From the NCBI RefSeq assembly GCF_900129885.1, contig NZ_FQXE01000014.1, forward strand, positions 81,943 through 145,942: DNA of 64,000 bases, written 5' to 3'. Source of the stretch: Pollutimonas bauzanensis. Its GTDB lineage: Bacteria > Pseudomonadota > Gammaproteobacteria > Burkholderiales > Burkholderiaceae_B. The position numbers were made by a program, and so were the translations under genes. Under the pieces are notes generated by a model. That model saw only the letters and a program-made list of their open reading frames with translations. It was not told the DNA's origin and ran no database searches. Every line of letters begins with the position of its first letter. Position 1 is the stretch's first letter. This document shows positions 6,359-16,449 of this stretch, piece by piece.

Positions 6359-8440
6359 ATGCGGTTGGTCCTAGTTGCTATGGTATGCGCCACCCTGCCG
6401 CTTCCCCTGGCGGGCCATGCCGCGTCCACCCAGGCCGAACTCGCGAAAATGCTCAAGGAGCAGCAGCGCGCCTTGCTGCAGGAACAGGCCCAGGCCCTCC
6501 GGGACGCCAGGAACGAGGCGGCGCGGGTTCAGCGCGAGCAGCAGCAGGAGAAGGCCCGGGCGGACCGGGAGGCCAGGCAGCGGGAGGCCCAGATCAAGCG
6601 GGATGCCCAGCAAAAAGAAGCCCAGATCAAGCGGGCGGACCAGCAAAAGGAAGCCCAGGCCAAGCGGGCGGCCGAGCAACAGGCGAACCGGGAGCTGCAG
6701 GCCCAGCGCCAAAAGGAGCACCAGGCGCGCCAGGCCGCGCTGGCGCAGCGGCGCATCGACGAACGGCGCAAGGCCTGCGAGCCCGCCGAAGCCTGGCTGG
6801 AAGATGGGCCGGTGGCCTCCGTCCTGGGCGCCGACGGCCGCGTGTCGGCCGCCGCCCAGGAAGCCGCGGCCGTCGCTTTGCTGTCGCATGGCCGCTTCGA
6901 GAGGGCGTTCGGGCGGACTTACGAGAGCATGACGCAAGAGGAGATTTTTGCGCTCGGCCGGCAAGTGGGATCGTGCTTCGGCCAGCCGGACGGCCCATTG
7001 GTCCGCCTTTCCCTGGCGCAAAAAATGGCGGCGAGCGCCGCGCTGAACGGATATAGACAACAGCTTTACCTGCAGGGGCTGGAACGGGTGCGCGCGGCGC
7101 AGGAAACCCTGGGCAGCGTTGCGCAGCAACTGGATGCGCTCGCGCCGGACAAGGCCGGCTACGACAAACTGGGCCAACTGGAATCCAGGGGCCTGGCGCT
7201 CTTGTCGCTGGGGTCGGCTCCGGCCGTCGAGCGCTTCAAGGAGGCGCTTGCCGGGGCGGACGCGCGGGTGGCCCTGCCCGTGGAGCAGGAGCTGGTACGC
7301 CAGGCCATAAGCGCAGCGGACGGCGTACAAGGGCTGCTGGCGCTGGATGCGCTGCGCGCCAGCATGTACAGGCAGCCTTCCCTCGCGGGGGCCGCCCCCG
7401 GAGCCAAGGCGGCACGGCATGCCCACGCCGAGGCCATTACTGTGCGGATCGACGAGCTCGCCGCCGGGATAGCGGATATCGAGCGGCAGCGCATCGATGC
7501 GCTGGGCAGTGGTCTGACCGGCCTGGAGCGCGGATTGCAATGGCAGGCCGACTACAAGGCGCGCCTGGCGCACTTGTCGGGACGGGTCAAGGCGCTGGCC
7601 GATTTGCCGCGCTATTTCCGGGAAAGGCGCCTGGCCCTGCTGGAGGCTGGCGGCCCGGCGCTGGCGCGAGCCGTGGCGGACAGCAAGGACGAACAGGATT
7701 TGCAGGCCCTCCAGGCCAGGTATCTGCTGGCCGGCGACGAAACCACGGTGCCCGGGACGCGGATATTGACCGCTGTGGCCGACCAGCGCCGCGAGCTCGA
7801 GAAGCGGGCGGCGCTGGGGCGGCGCCCGCAGGAGGACAGGGCGGAGCTGGCATCGGGCGGTCCGGCGCCAGCATCCCTGGCGGCCGGCGCTCCTGCCGGG
7901 GATGCCGTTGCTCCAGGTACTTCCGGTGCTTCCGGTGCTTCCGGTGCTTCCGGTGCTTCCGGTGCTTCCAGTGCTTCCAGTGCTTCCAGTGCTTCCAGTG
8001 CTTCCGGCGCTGGCGTTTCATCGCCCGGCGAGCCGTCCGAGGAAACGATGTATGACTTGATACGGACGGTGCTGGATCAGGGGGCGCGCAAGCAGGCCGA
8101 GATGCTGTCGCAGTGCCAGGGCGATGGCCTGCGTCCCGGCGACCCGGCGATGAATTATGTGTGCGCGATTGTGCTGCTAGGCAAAGGCATACAGAGCGGC
8201 ACTCTCGCGCCCGACAAGCCCGCCAGGATACTGAAGTTTGAAAAGCTGGGGTGCGCGCCGGCGATGGGCAAGGCCGGCTACATCTGCGACTATGAGCTGG
8301 CGGTGGAGAAGAACCTGAATCCCGCTTTGGTCGGCCCGCAGGCAAAGCGGCTGCTGGAAGGCCCCTCGGCCAAGCAGGCCCGCTTCCTGCAAGGGCGCGA
8401 CGGATGGCGGATTTTCTATACGGAAGACGCCGTGCGGTAG
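6359..8440 (+). CDS. Exported coiled-coil protein with Ala/Ser/Gly repeat tract
   Basis: A 693-residue protein of unknown function. The start is the ATG after GGAGGGGAGG, giving a signal peptide MRLVLVAMVCATLPLPLAGHA. Residues about 25-140 are a highly charged Gln/Lys/Arg/Glu/Ala coiled coil with near-repeats such as REAQIKRDAQQKEAQIKR. A helical mid-region with few Cys follows (about 140-510). Then comes a low-complexity Gly-Ala-Ser/Ser-Ala-Ser linker, and a folded C-terminal domain of about 130 residues with four Cys (SQCQGDG, NYVCAI, KLGCAP, YICDYE) that may form disulphides. The layout resembles periplasmic or envelope scaffolds. No homologue family is recognised; it stands alone between the ATPase gene and the glycosylase. 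Confidence 0.7.
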   Translation: MRLVLVAMVCATLPLPLAGHAASTQAELAKMLKEQQRALLQEQAQALRDARNEAARVQREQQQEKARADREARQREAQIKRDAQQKEAQIKRADQQKEAQAKRAAEQQANRELQAQRQKEHQARQAALAQRRIDERRKACEPAEAWLEDGPVASVLGADGRVSAAAQEAAAVALLSHGRFERAFGRTYESMTQEEIFALGRQVGSCFGQPDGPLVRLSLAQKMAASAALNGYRQQLYLQGLERVRAAQETLGSVAQQLDALAPDKAGYDKLGQLESRGLALLSLGSAPAVERFKEALAGADARVALPVEQELVRQAISAADGVQGLLALDALRASMYRQPSLAGAAPGAKAARHAHAEAITVRIDELAAGIADIERQRIDALGSGLTGLERGLQWQADYKARLAHLSGRVKALADLPRYFRERRLALLEAGGPALARAVADSKDEQDLQALQARYLLAGDETTVPGTRILTAVADQRRELEKRAALGRRPQEDRAELASGGPAPASLAAGAPAGDAVAPGTSGASGASGASGASGASSASSASSASSASGAGVSSPGEPSEETMYDLIRTVLDQGARKQAEMLSQCQGDGLRPGDPAMNYVCAIVLLGKGIQSGTLAPDKPARILKFEKLGCAPAMGKAGYICDYELAVEKNLNPALVGPQAKRLLEGPSAKQARFLQGRDGWRIFYTEDAVR
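7921..8010 (+). repeat. Ten-unit 9-bp coding tandem repeat
   Basis: Ten consecutive 9-base units: five TTCCGGTGC, four TTCCAGTGC and one TTCCGGCGC. In frame they encode Ser-Gly/Ser-Ala triplets forming a flexible linker before the C-terminal domain of the exported coiled-coil protein. The near-identity of units suggests recent slippage, and copy-number changes would keep the frame. Confidence 0.9.
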
Positions 8441-8480
8441 AGGCTAGCGCGCATCGCTGGCGCGGCTGATTCCGGCGCGG

Positions 8481-9032
8481 CTATTTTTTCGAAACGTAGC
8501 GATTGCCCTCTATATAGAAGCGCAGCAGCTTGCCGGCCCATTCGCCGGCGTAGTCCACGCCGATCCGGGGGCGCTGCACGATATGCATGGCTTCCTGCAT
8601 CGGCGGCTGAGCGATATGGAAATCATCGCTGCACAAGTCGTGGCCGTAGTGGCTGCGGTCCACGCCCATTGCCTTGCACAGCCGCCCCGGCCCTTTGGTG
8701 TTGTCGGCCAAGTTGGCGACGGGCTCCAGGGCGCGCAACAACACCGCGGCGCCCGTGCCGTCGGGCTCGGTGACGACATTCATGCAGTGATGCATGCCGT
8801 AGATCAGGTACACATAGGCGTAGCCCGGCGGGCCGTACATGACCTGGGTGCGCGATGTGATGCCTTTCGAGCTATGGGCCGCCAGGTCATGCGGGCCCAG
8901 ATAGGCCTCGACTTCGACGATTTTCCCAATGCGTTCGGTATCGCCGACCTTGTGCACCAGCAGCTTGCCCAGCAATTCATGCGCCACCAGTGTGGTATCC
9001 CTGCTATAAAACTCTCGGTTCAGTATTTGCAT
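8481..9032 (-). CDS. DNA-3-methyladenine (alkyladenine) glycosylase, AAG/MPG family
   Basis: A 183-residue base-excision repair enzyme that removes alkylated and deaminated purines. Family motifs: FYSRDTTLVAHELLGKLLV near the start, catalytic Glu in GKIVEVEAYLGP, MYGPPGYAYVYLIYGMHHCMN with the base-intercalating Tyr region, and NTKGPGRLCKAMG. The start is placed at MQILNREFY, where homology begins; the open frame extends 14 codons further upstream. Length fits the bacterial family. It is read leftward and its stop lies 40 bases from the end of the convergent coiled-coil gene. Confidence 0.9.
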   Translation of the reverse strand: MQILNREFYSRDTTLVAHELLGKLLVHKVGDTERIGKIVEVEAYLGPHDLAAHSSKGITSRTQVMYGPPGYAYVYLIYGMHHCMNVVTEPDGTGAAVLLRALEPVANLADNTKGPGRLCKAMGVDRSHYGHDLCSDDFHIAQPPMQEAMHIVQRPRIGVDYAGEWAGKLLRFYIEGNRYVSKK

Positions 9033-9209
9033 GCGTAATAATTTCTTGACTATGGGCTGGCCTAAGCGTAGCATTAGCCGTTAGATTTTCAAGTTCGTTG
9101 AAGTTAGTACAAGTGAAGTACCAGGAAACAGTACTTTTTTGCTCAAATCTCTACACCTTGACAGTCTTCTATAGAGCATATCGCTCGTCTTTTTAGGGAT
9201 TGCAAAAAA

Positions 9210-9419
9210 ATGCAAACAGAAACTGGTATTGTAAAGTGGTTCAACAACGAAAAGGGCTTTGGTTTCATCAAGCCTGAATCGGGTGGCAAGGACTTGTTCG
9301 CGCACCACACCGACATCATCGGCACCGGCTTCAAGTCGCTCGAAGAAAACCAACGCGTTTCTTTCGTAGCCGCCGAAGGCCAAAAAGGCCCCCAAGCCAA
9401 ATCGATCCAAGCTATCTAA
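9210..9419 (+). CDS. Cold-shock protein, CspA family
   Basis: A 69-residue single cold-shock domain: [15 protein letters not shown] contains RNP1 (KGFGFI) and DLFAHHTDI is an RNP2 variant. Such proteins bind single-stranded RNA and DNA and melt mRNA structure. The gene is preceded by a 135-base AT-rich leader that it shares with the divergent glycosylase gene, and followed by a strong terminator, so it is monocistronic. Confidence 0.95.
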   Translation: MQTETGIVKWFNNEKGFGFIKPESGGKDLFAHHTDIIGTGFKSLEENQRVSFVAAEGQKGPQAKSIQAI

Positions 9420-9437
9420 ACACAGCTTGCCAGATTG

Positions 9438-9466
9438 AAAAAAACCCGCCGCGAGGCGGGTTTTTT
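9438..9466 (+). terminator. Rho-independent terminator of csp gene
   Basis: AAACCCGCC-GCGA-GGCGGGTTTTTT, an eight-pair stem with a GCGA loop and a run of T, 20 bases after the cold-shock stop codon. The A-run on the 5' side makes it bidirectional, so it may also serve the leftward adenine deaminase gene. Confidence 0.92.
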
Positions 9467-9484
9467 GCTGCCGGGGCGCCTTTT

Positions 9485-11213
<1,729 letters not shown>

Positions 11214-11226
11214 GATGTTCTACATC

Positions 11227-11277
11227 TAGGGTTATCACTTAGGGTTATCACCAACTGTGATCTGTGATCTCAGTTGG
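11227..11277. promoter_or_regulatory. Operator-like repeats between gntR and the SDR operon
   Basis: Two direct copies of TAGGGTTATCAC (11227-11238 and 11240-11251) are followed by an inverted repeat CCAACTG-(13)-CAGTTGG (11251-11277) whose centre holds a TGTGATC tandem. The cluster begins 13 bases upstream of the regulator's start codon in the divergent intergenic region. It is the natural place for GntR/FCD binding; the exact operator half-site cannot be assigned by eye. Confidence 0.5.
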
Positions 11278-11407
11278 ATAGTATAACGAGGAAAATGGCA
11301 CGACAAGTAAACCATACGCCTCGCACCGGGGCGTCGCGCGCGAATTCAATTTATTAATAAACCTGGATTTCCACAAGGAAACACTTTGGCTTTGACGAGA
11401 GGCGGTT

Positions 11408-12190
11408 ATGTTTGAAGATGTGAGCATGAAGGGCAAGAAAATCCTGATCACGGCGGGAGCCAGCGGCCTGGGGCTGGAAATGGCCCATGTGTTCTCCGCG
11501 GCGGGTTCCGAAGTGTTCATTTGCGATATCGATGAAGCGCTGCTGGCGCAGGCCAAGGCGCAATACCCGCAAATCCATACCGCGGTGGCGGACGTCGCCG
11601 ATGAAAGCAGCGTGGCGGCCCTGTTCGGCAAGGTCCAGGAGGTTTTCGGCGCGCTGGACGTTCTGATCAACAATGCCGGCATCGCGGGGCCCACCGGCTA
11701 CGTCGAGACGCTGGAAAAAGCCGACTGGGACAAGACCCTGGCGGTCAATATCACGGGGCAGTTTCTTTGCGCCCGGCTGGCCATTCCTCTGCTCAAGAAA
11801 GCGCAGGCGGGGGTCATGATCAATATGTCGTCGGCCGCCGGGCATCTGGGCTTCGCCGGCCGGGCGGCCTATGCGGCCTCGAAATGGGCCGTGGTCGGCT
11901 TTACCAAGAGCCTGGCCATAGAGCTGGGCAAATACGGCGTACGTGTCAATGCCATCCTGCCGGGGGCTGTGGAAGGGCCGCGCATCAGGGCGGTGATCGC
12001 CGCCAAGGCGCAGACGCTGGGCAAGCCGGTCCAGGACGTGGCGCTGGGGTACGAGCAGCAGGCGTCGCTGGGCCGCATGGTGTCGGCCCGCGACATCGCC
12101 AACATGGCCTTGTTCACCGCCAGCGCCGCGGCGGCCAGCGTGAGCGGCCAGGCCCTGGTGGTGGACGGGCATACCCAGGCGCTGATTTGA
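11408..12190 (+). CDS. SDR-family oxidoreductase
   Basis: A 260-residue classical short-chain dehydrogenase. The cofactor loop is TAGASGLG near residues 17-24, with Asp in FICDID after strand 2 favouring NAD over NADP. NNAG lies near residue 95, and the catalytic Ser (MSSAAG) and YAASK Tyr/Lys are present. It opens a three-gene operon with a BKACE enzyme and a second SDR, and is divergent from a GntR/FCD regulator. A likely role is oxidising a beta-hydroxy acid to the beta-keto acid used by the next enzyme; the substrate is not known. Confidence 0.88.
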   Translation: MFEDVSMKGKKILITAGASGLGLEMAHVFSAAGSEVFICDIDEALLAQAKAQYPQIHTAVADVADESSVAALFGKVQEVFGALDVLINNAGIAGPTGYVETLEKADWDKTLAVNITGQFLCARLAIPLLKKAQAGVMINMSSAAGHLGFAGRAAYAASKWAVVGFTKSLAIELGKYGVRVNAILPGAVEGPRIRAVIAAKAQTLGKPVQDVALGYEQQASLGRMVSARDIANMALFTASAAAASVSGQALVVDGHTQALI

Positions 12191-12266
12191 CATGGCGCAT
12201 CCAGCCAGGCGCCGATTGCGGCAGATCGAATCGAACTGATACGTCCATTACAGAGGAAAATGCATT

Positions 12267-13199
12267 ATGGCAAGCAAGAAGAAAGTGGTCATCACCTGCG
12301 CGGTAACCGGCGCCATTCACACTCCCAGCATGTCGCCCTATCTGCCCGTGACGGCGGATGAAATCGCCGATGCGGCGATCGCCGCGGCCGAGGCCGGCGC
12401 CGCGGTGCTGCATCTGCATGCGCGCGACCCGGACAACGGCAAGCCCTCGCAAGACCCGGATCTGTTCAGACCGTTCCTGGAGAAAATCAAGGCCAGCACC
12501 AATGCAGTGGTCAATATCACGACTGGCGGCAGCCCGCACATGACAGTCGAGGAGCGCATGCGCCCGGCCATGACCTTCAAGCCCGAGCTGGCGTCCCTGA
12601 ACATGGGATCGATGAATTTCGGCCTGTTCCCCATGCTCGGGCGCTTCAAGACCTTCGAGCACGAGTGGGAACGCGAGCATCTGGAAAACAGCAGGGACCT
12701 GATCTTCAAGAATACGTACAAGGATATCGAGGCCATCCTCAGGAAGGGGACGGAAAACGGCACCCGCTTCGAATTCGAATGCTACGACATCAGCCATCTC
12801 TACAACCTGGCCCATTTCGTGGACCGCGGCCTGGTGCAGAGTCCGCCATTCATCCAGTCGGTTTTCGGCATCCTGGGCGGGATCGGGCCCGATCCCGAAG
12901 ACCTGATGCATATGCGCCGGACCGCCGACCGGCTGTTCGGCGACGGCTACCAGTGGTCCATCCTGGGGGCGGGGCGCAACCAGATTCCGCTGGCCACCAT
13001 GGGCGCCGCCATGGGCTCGAACGTGCGGGTCGGCCTGGAGGACTCGCTGTGGATAGGCCCCGGCCAGCTGGCCTCGTCCAATGCCGAGCAGGTCGGCCGC
13101 ATACGGATTATTCTCGAGGCTTTGAATCTCGAGGTGGCGACGCCGGACGAGGCCCGCGCCATCCTGCACCTGAAGGGCGCCGACAAGGTTGCATTCTGA
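12267..13199 (+). CDS. BKACE-family beta-keto acid cleavage enzyme (former DUF849)
   Basis: A 310-residue TIM-barrel zinc enzyme. The family condenses a beta-keto acid with acetyl-CoA and splits it to acetoacetate and a new acyl-CoA; the founder is 3-keto-5-aminohexanoate cleavage enzyme of lysine fermentation. Visible marks are ITCAVTGAIHTPSMSPYLPVT, zinc-ligand HLHARD (His about 49 and 51), NITTGG, and VRVGLEDSLWI near the C-terminus. It lies between two SDR genes in one operon, which suggests hydroxy-acid oxidation followed by cleavage. The natural beta-keto acid cannot be read from the sequence. Confidence 0.9.
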   Translation: MASKKKVVITCAVTGAIHTPSMSPYLPVTADEIADAAIAAAEAGAAVLHLHARDPDNGKPSQDPDLFRPFLEKIKASTNAVVNITTGGSPHMTVEERMRPAMTFKPELASLNMGSMNFGLFPMLGRFKTFEHEWEREHLENSRDLIFKNTYKDIEAILRKGTENGTRFEFECYDISHLYNLAHFVDRGLVQSPPFIQSVFGILGGIGPDPEDLMHMRRTADRLFGDGYQWSILGAGRNQIPLATMGAAMGSNVRVGLEDSLWIGPGQLASSNAEQVGRIRIILEALNLEVATPDEARAILHLKGADKVAF

Positions 13200-13214
13200 T
13201 TTCAGGGAGTTCGC

Positions 13215-13970
13215 ATGTTTGATTTATCCGGACAGGTCGCGCTGATTACCGGCTCGTCGCGCGGGATAGGCCTGGCGGCGGCCCAGGCCCTGGGCCGCCA
13301 GGGCGCCACCGTCATCATCAATGGCCGCGACCCCGCGGTGCTCGAGCAGGCGCGGGAGGGCCTGGCCAGCCAGGGCATCCACGCGCTGGCCCTGCCTTTC
13401 GACATCACCGATATCGATCAAGCCGTCCAGGCGGTGGACGAGGTGAGCAAGACGGTGGAAAAGATCGACATCCTTTTTTCCAATGCGGGCGTCCAGCATC
13501 GGGAAAAGCTGCTGACCTTTCCCTTGCCGGATTTCGAGCGCGTGGTGTTCGCCAACTTGACCGCCCAGTGGGCCTTGGGCCGGCATATCGCGCGCGGCAT
13601 GGATGCCCGGGGATACGGGCGCATCATCTTTACCGGATCCATCACCGCGCTGCTGGGCCGGCGGGAAATCACCGCCTATACCGCCGCCAAGGCCGCCATG
13701 CACGGGCTGGTCAGGCAATGGGCGGCCGAACTGGCCGAGTCCGGCATTACGGTCAATGCCATCGCGCCCGGTTATATAAAAACCGAGTTGACGACGAAAC
13801 TATGGAATGATCCCGAGTTCACGGCATGGCTGGAAAACCGGGTTCCCCTGAAAAAATGGGGCGACCCCGACGACATCGCCGCGGCCCTGGTGTTTCTTGC
13901 CGCCAGGGAGTCCCGGTTCGTGACCGGCCAGGTGCTGGTCGTCGATGGAGGCATGTCCTCCAGCATGTAG
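13215..13970 (+). CDS. SDR-family oxidoreductase, gluconate 5-dehydrogenase-like
   Basis: A 251-residue short-chain dehydrogenase with TGSSRGIG near residues 12-19, SNAG near 91, a Ser in FTGSITA and a YTAAK active site. The post-strand-2 sequence INGRDP (Gly-Arg rather than Asp) suggests NADP preference. Overall pattern (GRDPAVLEQA, NAIAPGYIKTEL, FVTGQVLVVDGGMS) resembles gluconate 5-dehydrogenase and related polyol enzymes. It starts 15 bases after the BKACE stop, with GGGAG upstream, so it belongs to the same operon. Its stop nearly meets the stop of the convergent hexR. The substrate is uncertain. Confidence 0.85.
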   Translation: MFDLSGQVALITGSSRGIGLAAAQALGRQGATVIINGRDPAVLEQAREGLASQGIHALALPFDITDIDQAVQAVDEVSKTVEKIDILFSNAGVQHREKLLTFPLPDFERVVFANLTAQWALGRHIARGMDARGYGRIIFTGSITALLGRREITAYTAAKAAMHGLVRQWAAELAESGITVNAIAPGYIKTELTTKLWNDPEFTAWLENRVPLKKWGDPDDIAAALVFLAARESRFVTGQVLVVDGGMSSSM

Positions 13971-13974
13971 CGCA

Positions 13975-14820
13975 TCAGGCCTGCCGGCGCCCGCGCAGGC
14001 TGCGCTTGGTTTTTTCCAGGACCAGGCTGACATCGTTGCCGCGCCTGAGGGCCACGCCCAGGGCCAGCACATCGACCAGCGCCAGGTGCACCAGGCGCGA
14101 TATCATGGGACTGTAGATCTCCGTGTCTTCCTGGGTGTCGGCGCGCAGCATGACGGTGGCCAGTTGCGCCAAAGGGGTATTCGACGCGGTAATGGCCACC
14201 ACCGGGCAGCCATTCTTCAAGGCCAGCTTTACCGCGTCCAGCAGTTCCCTGGAGCGGCCCGAGTGCGAAATGGCGACCAGCACGTCCCGGGGGCTTAGCA
14301 GGGAAGCGGCCATGAGCTGGGTATGAGTATCGGCGTAGGCCACCGTGGACAGGTCGAAGCGGAAGAATTTGTGCTGCGCGTCGGCCGCCACGATGCCGGA
14401 ATTGCCGACCCCGTAGAACTCGATGCGCCGCGCTCCCGCCAGCAAGCCTATGGCGGTGTCGAGGCGTTCGGCGTTGATGTCGTTGCGCACCCGCAGCAAG
14501 GCCGAGACGGCGTTGTCCAGCACCTTGGCGGCCAGCACGGCGGTGCCGTCGCCGGCGCTCAGCGATGAATGCACATAGGGCACTCCCACCATCAGGCTGG
14601 CGGCCAGCTTGATCTTGAAATCTGGCCAGCCGCCGTAGCCCATGGACCGGCAAAAGCGGATGACGGTGGGCTCGCTGACCTTGGCCAGCCGGGCGACATC
14701 GCCCAGCGCCGATTTGGCCACGGCGCGGGTCTGTTCCAGTATCAACTGCGCCACCTTGCGCTCCGCCGTGCTCAGGCTGGAAAGCTGCTGCCGTATTTGG
14801 GCCAGCACGGGTTCATTCAT
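13975..14820 (-). CDS. hexR: HexR, RpiR-family repressor of the Entner-Doudoroff pathway
   Basis: A 281-residue regulator with an N-terminal RpiR helix-turn-helix (SEPTVIRFCRSMGYGGWPDFK near residues 49-69) and a C-terminal SIS sugar-phosphate domain (FYGVGNSGIVA, then AISHSGRSRELLDAV). In Pseudomonas and relatives HexR represses zwf and edd until 2-keto-3-deoxy-6-phosphogluconate binds. Here it is the last gene of zwf-pgl-glk-hexR, overlapping glk by 8 bases, and two clear HexR palindromes occur in the window, before zwf and before edd. This makes the name secure and implies autoregulation through the zwf promoter. Confidence 0.93.
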   Translation of the reverse strand: MNEPVLAQIRQQLSSLSTAERKVAQLILEQTRAVAKSALGDVARLAKVSEPTVIRFCRSMGYGGWPDFKIKLAASLMVGVPYVHSSLSAGDGTAVLAAKVLDNAVSALLRVRNDINAERLDTAIGLLAGARRIEFYGVGNSGIVAADAQHKFFRFDLSTVAYADTHTQLMAASLLSPRDVLVAISHSGRSRELLDAVKLALKNGCPVVAITASNTPLAQLATVMLRADTQEDTEIYSPMISRLVHLALVDVLALGVALRRGNDVSLVLEKTKRSLRGRRQA

Positions 14821-15793
14821 CGGGGTAGGTGTCCAGGTAGGCGGCGGCGCCCAAGAGCGCCGGATTGTCGTCCATGATGACAAAGACCGGAATGGCTGCA
14901 AGATAGTCCGAAAAGCGCCCCTTGTCGTTGAAGCGGGCGCGAAACGGAGAAGCCGCAAAATAATCGCCCAGCTTGGGGATGATGCCGCCGCCCACGTATA
15001 TGCCGCCGCGCGCGCCCAGGGTGACGGCAAGGTCGCTGGCCGCCGTGCCCAGAATGGCGCAGAAGGCATCCAGGGCTTCCCGGCAATGCGCGCAGCTGTT
15101 GGCCATGGCCCGGCGGCTGATGTCCGCGGGCGCATAGTCTTGCGCCTGGACCCCCGCGCGCCGGCACAATTTTCGATAGATGAACTGCAGGCCGGAGCCG
15201 GACACCAGGCGCTCCATGGACACATGCCCGAATTCCTCATGGGCTTCCTGCCACAGCATGAGCTCGAGCTCATCGCTGGGGGCGAAATTGACGTGACCGC
15301 CTTCGGCGGCCAGCGGCAGCCAGGCCCCTTTTGCCGAGGGAATCAAGGCGGATACGCCCAGGCCGGTGCCTGGCCCCAGCACTCCCAGCGGCGTGCCTGG
15401 CACAGCCTGGCCGCCCCCGATGGCGCGCAGCTTGTCCGGGGCAAGCTGCGGCAAGGCCAGGGCCAGGATGGTGAAGTCATTGACGACCCGCAGCCTGTCG
15501 AAGCCCAGGGCCCGGCGCGTGGCCTCGATCGAAAACTCCCAGGGGAAATTGGTCATTTTTACGTGATCGCCCAGTATGGGGTTGGCGATGCCTATCACCC
15601 CATGCCTGACCGGAGGATTGCCCAGTCCGCGCAGGTAGTGGGCGATGGCCAGCTCGATAGAAGGAAAATCCGCGACGGCCATCACGCTGATCTTTTCTAT
15701 GCTGTCGACCGATGTGCACAGGGCGAAGCGCGCGTGCGTGCCGCCGATATCCGCGATCAGGTGCAGACTGTGTTTATGCTTGCCAGTAGACAT
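14813..15793 (-). CDS. glk: Glucokinase
   Basis: A 326-residue bacterial glucokinase (ROK-unrelated Glk family) phosphorylating glucose with ATP. The phosphate-1 motif LIADIGGTHARFAL is at about residues 12-25, the sugar-binding ITNPxxGD equivalent is IANPILGD, and the adenosine-side motifs GPGTGLGVSAL and AAEGGHVNFAP follow. GARGGIYVGGGI near the C-terminus is the second adenosine loop. It overlaps pgl by 20 bases and hexR by 8, a tightly coupled operon feeding glucose-6-phosphate to Zwf. Confidence 0.93.
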   Translation of the reverse strand: MSTGKHKHSLHLIADIGGTHARFALCTSVDSIEKISVMAVADFPSIELAIAHYLRGLGNPPVRHGVIGIANPILGDHVKMTNFPWEFSIEATRRALGFDRLRVVNDFTILALALPQLAPDKLRAIGGGQAVPGTPLGVLGPGTGLGVSALIPSAKGAWLPLAAEGGHVNFAPSDELELMLWQEAHEEFGHVSMERLVSGSGLQFIYRKLCRRAGVQAQDYAPADISRRAMANSCAHCREALDAFCAILGTAASDLAVTLGARGGIYVGGGIIPKLGDYFAASPFRARFNDKGRFSDYLAAIPVFVIMDDNPALLGAAAYLDTYPDE

Positions 15794-16448
15794 TCAGGGG
15801 CACTCCGGTTTGCGCGATCAGGTAGCTCACGGGCAGGGCGGGCGTGGCCTGCCTTGCGGCTTGTTCGAAGATGCGGCGTTTATGCCCGCCCGCTATGGCA
15901 AGCACGAGCTGGCGCGCGTCCAGCAAGGCGGCCAGGGTCATGCTGATTCTTTCGTGGGGCGCCGCGGGAGGGCTGATGCGCAGATAGCGCTGCGGCCGGC
16001 TGGTGTCCAGCGCCTCGGACAATTGCGGCGCGCCGGGAAACAGGGACGCCGTATGGCCGTCATCGCCCATGCCGAGTATCGCCACGGTGATGTCGCAGGG
16101 CAGGCGGTTGGCCTGCGCCACGCAGCGCCCAAGGTCGGCAGGGTCGCTGACCAGGCCGGTGAAGCCGGCCAGCCTGGCGCGATTCACCAATAAATATTGG
16201 CGCACCAGCCATTCATTGCTGTCCGGGTCGGCGGGCGGCACGAAACGCTCGTCGACCAGCCGGATATGGATCTTGTCCCAGGGGATGTCCGCCAGGCTGA
16301 GCCTTTCGAACAGGGGGATGGGAGACTTGCCGCCGGACACCGCCAGGCCGGCGCTGCCGTGCGCGGCCACCGCCTGTTCCAGTGAAGTAGATACTTTGTC
16401 TACTATTTGCGTGAGATAGGCTTCTTGCGCATCGAAGGCGTGCCACAT
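15774..16448 (-). CDS. pgl: 6-phosphogluconolactonase
   Basis: A 224-residue protein of the NagB-like Pgl/SOL/DevB family, hydrolysing 6-phosphogluconolactone to 6-phosphogluconate. The typical blocks are LAVSGGKSPIPLFERL near residues 34-49, IRLVDERFVPPADPDSNEWLV, and LGMGDDGHTASLFPG with the catalytic His near 145. It begins one base after the zwf stop codon region and overlaps glk downstream, placing it second in zwf-pgl-glk-hexR. Confidence 0.93.
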   Translation of the reverse strand: MWHAFDAQEAYLTQIVDKVSTSLEQAVAAHGSAGLAVSGGKSPIPLFERLSLADIPWDKIHIRLVDERFVPPADPDSNEWLVRQYLLVNRARLAGFTGLVSDPADLGRCVAQANRLPCDITVAILGMGDDGHTASLFPGAPQLSEALDTSRPQRYLRISPPAAPHERISMTLAALLDARQLVLAIAGGHKRRIFEQAARQATPALPVSYLIAQTGVPLNVYWQA

Positions 16449-16449
16449 G

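Noticed and set aside
7921..8010. Possible CRISPR or minisatellite array
   Set aside because: Units are 9 bases with no spacers and lie in frame in a protein gene.
9075..9209. Specific cold-responsive RNA element upstream of the csp gene
   Set aside because: The leader is AT-rich but I could not match a cold-box sequence or a defined fold by eye.
13975..15273. A 432-residue fusion of glucokinase-frame sequence and HexR
   Set aside because: The extra N-terminal part is out of frame with glk and unlike any domain; HexR starts normally at MNEPVLAQIR.
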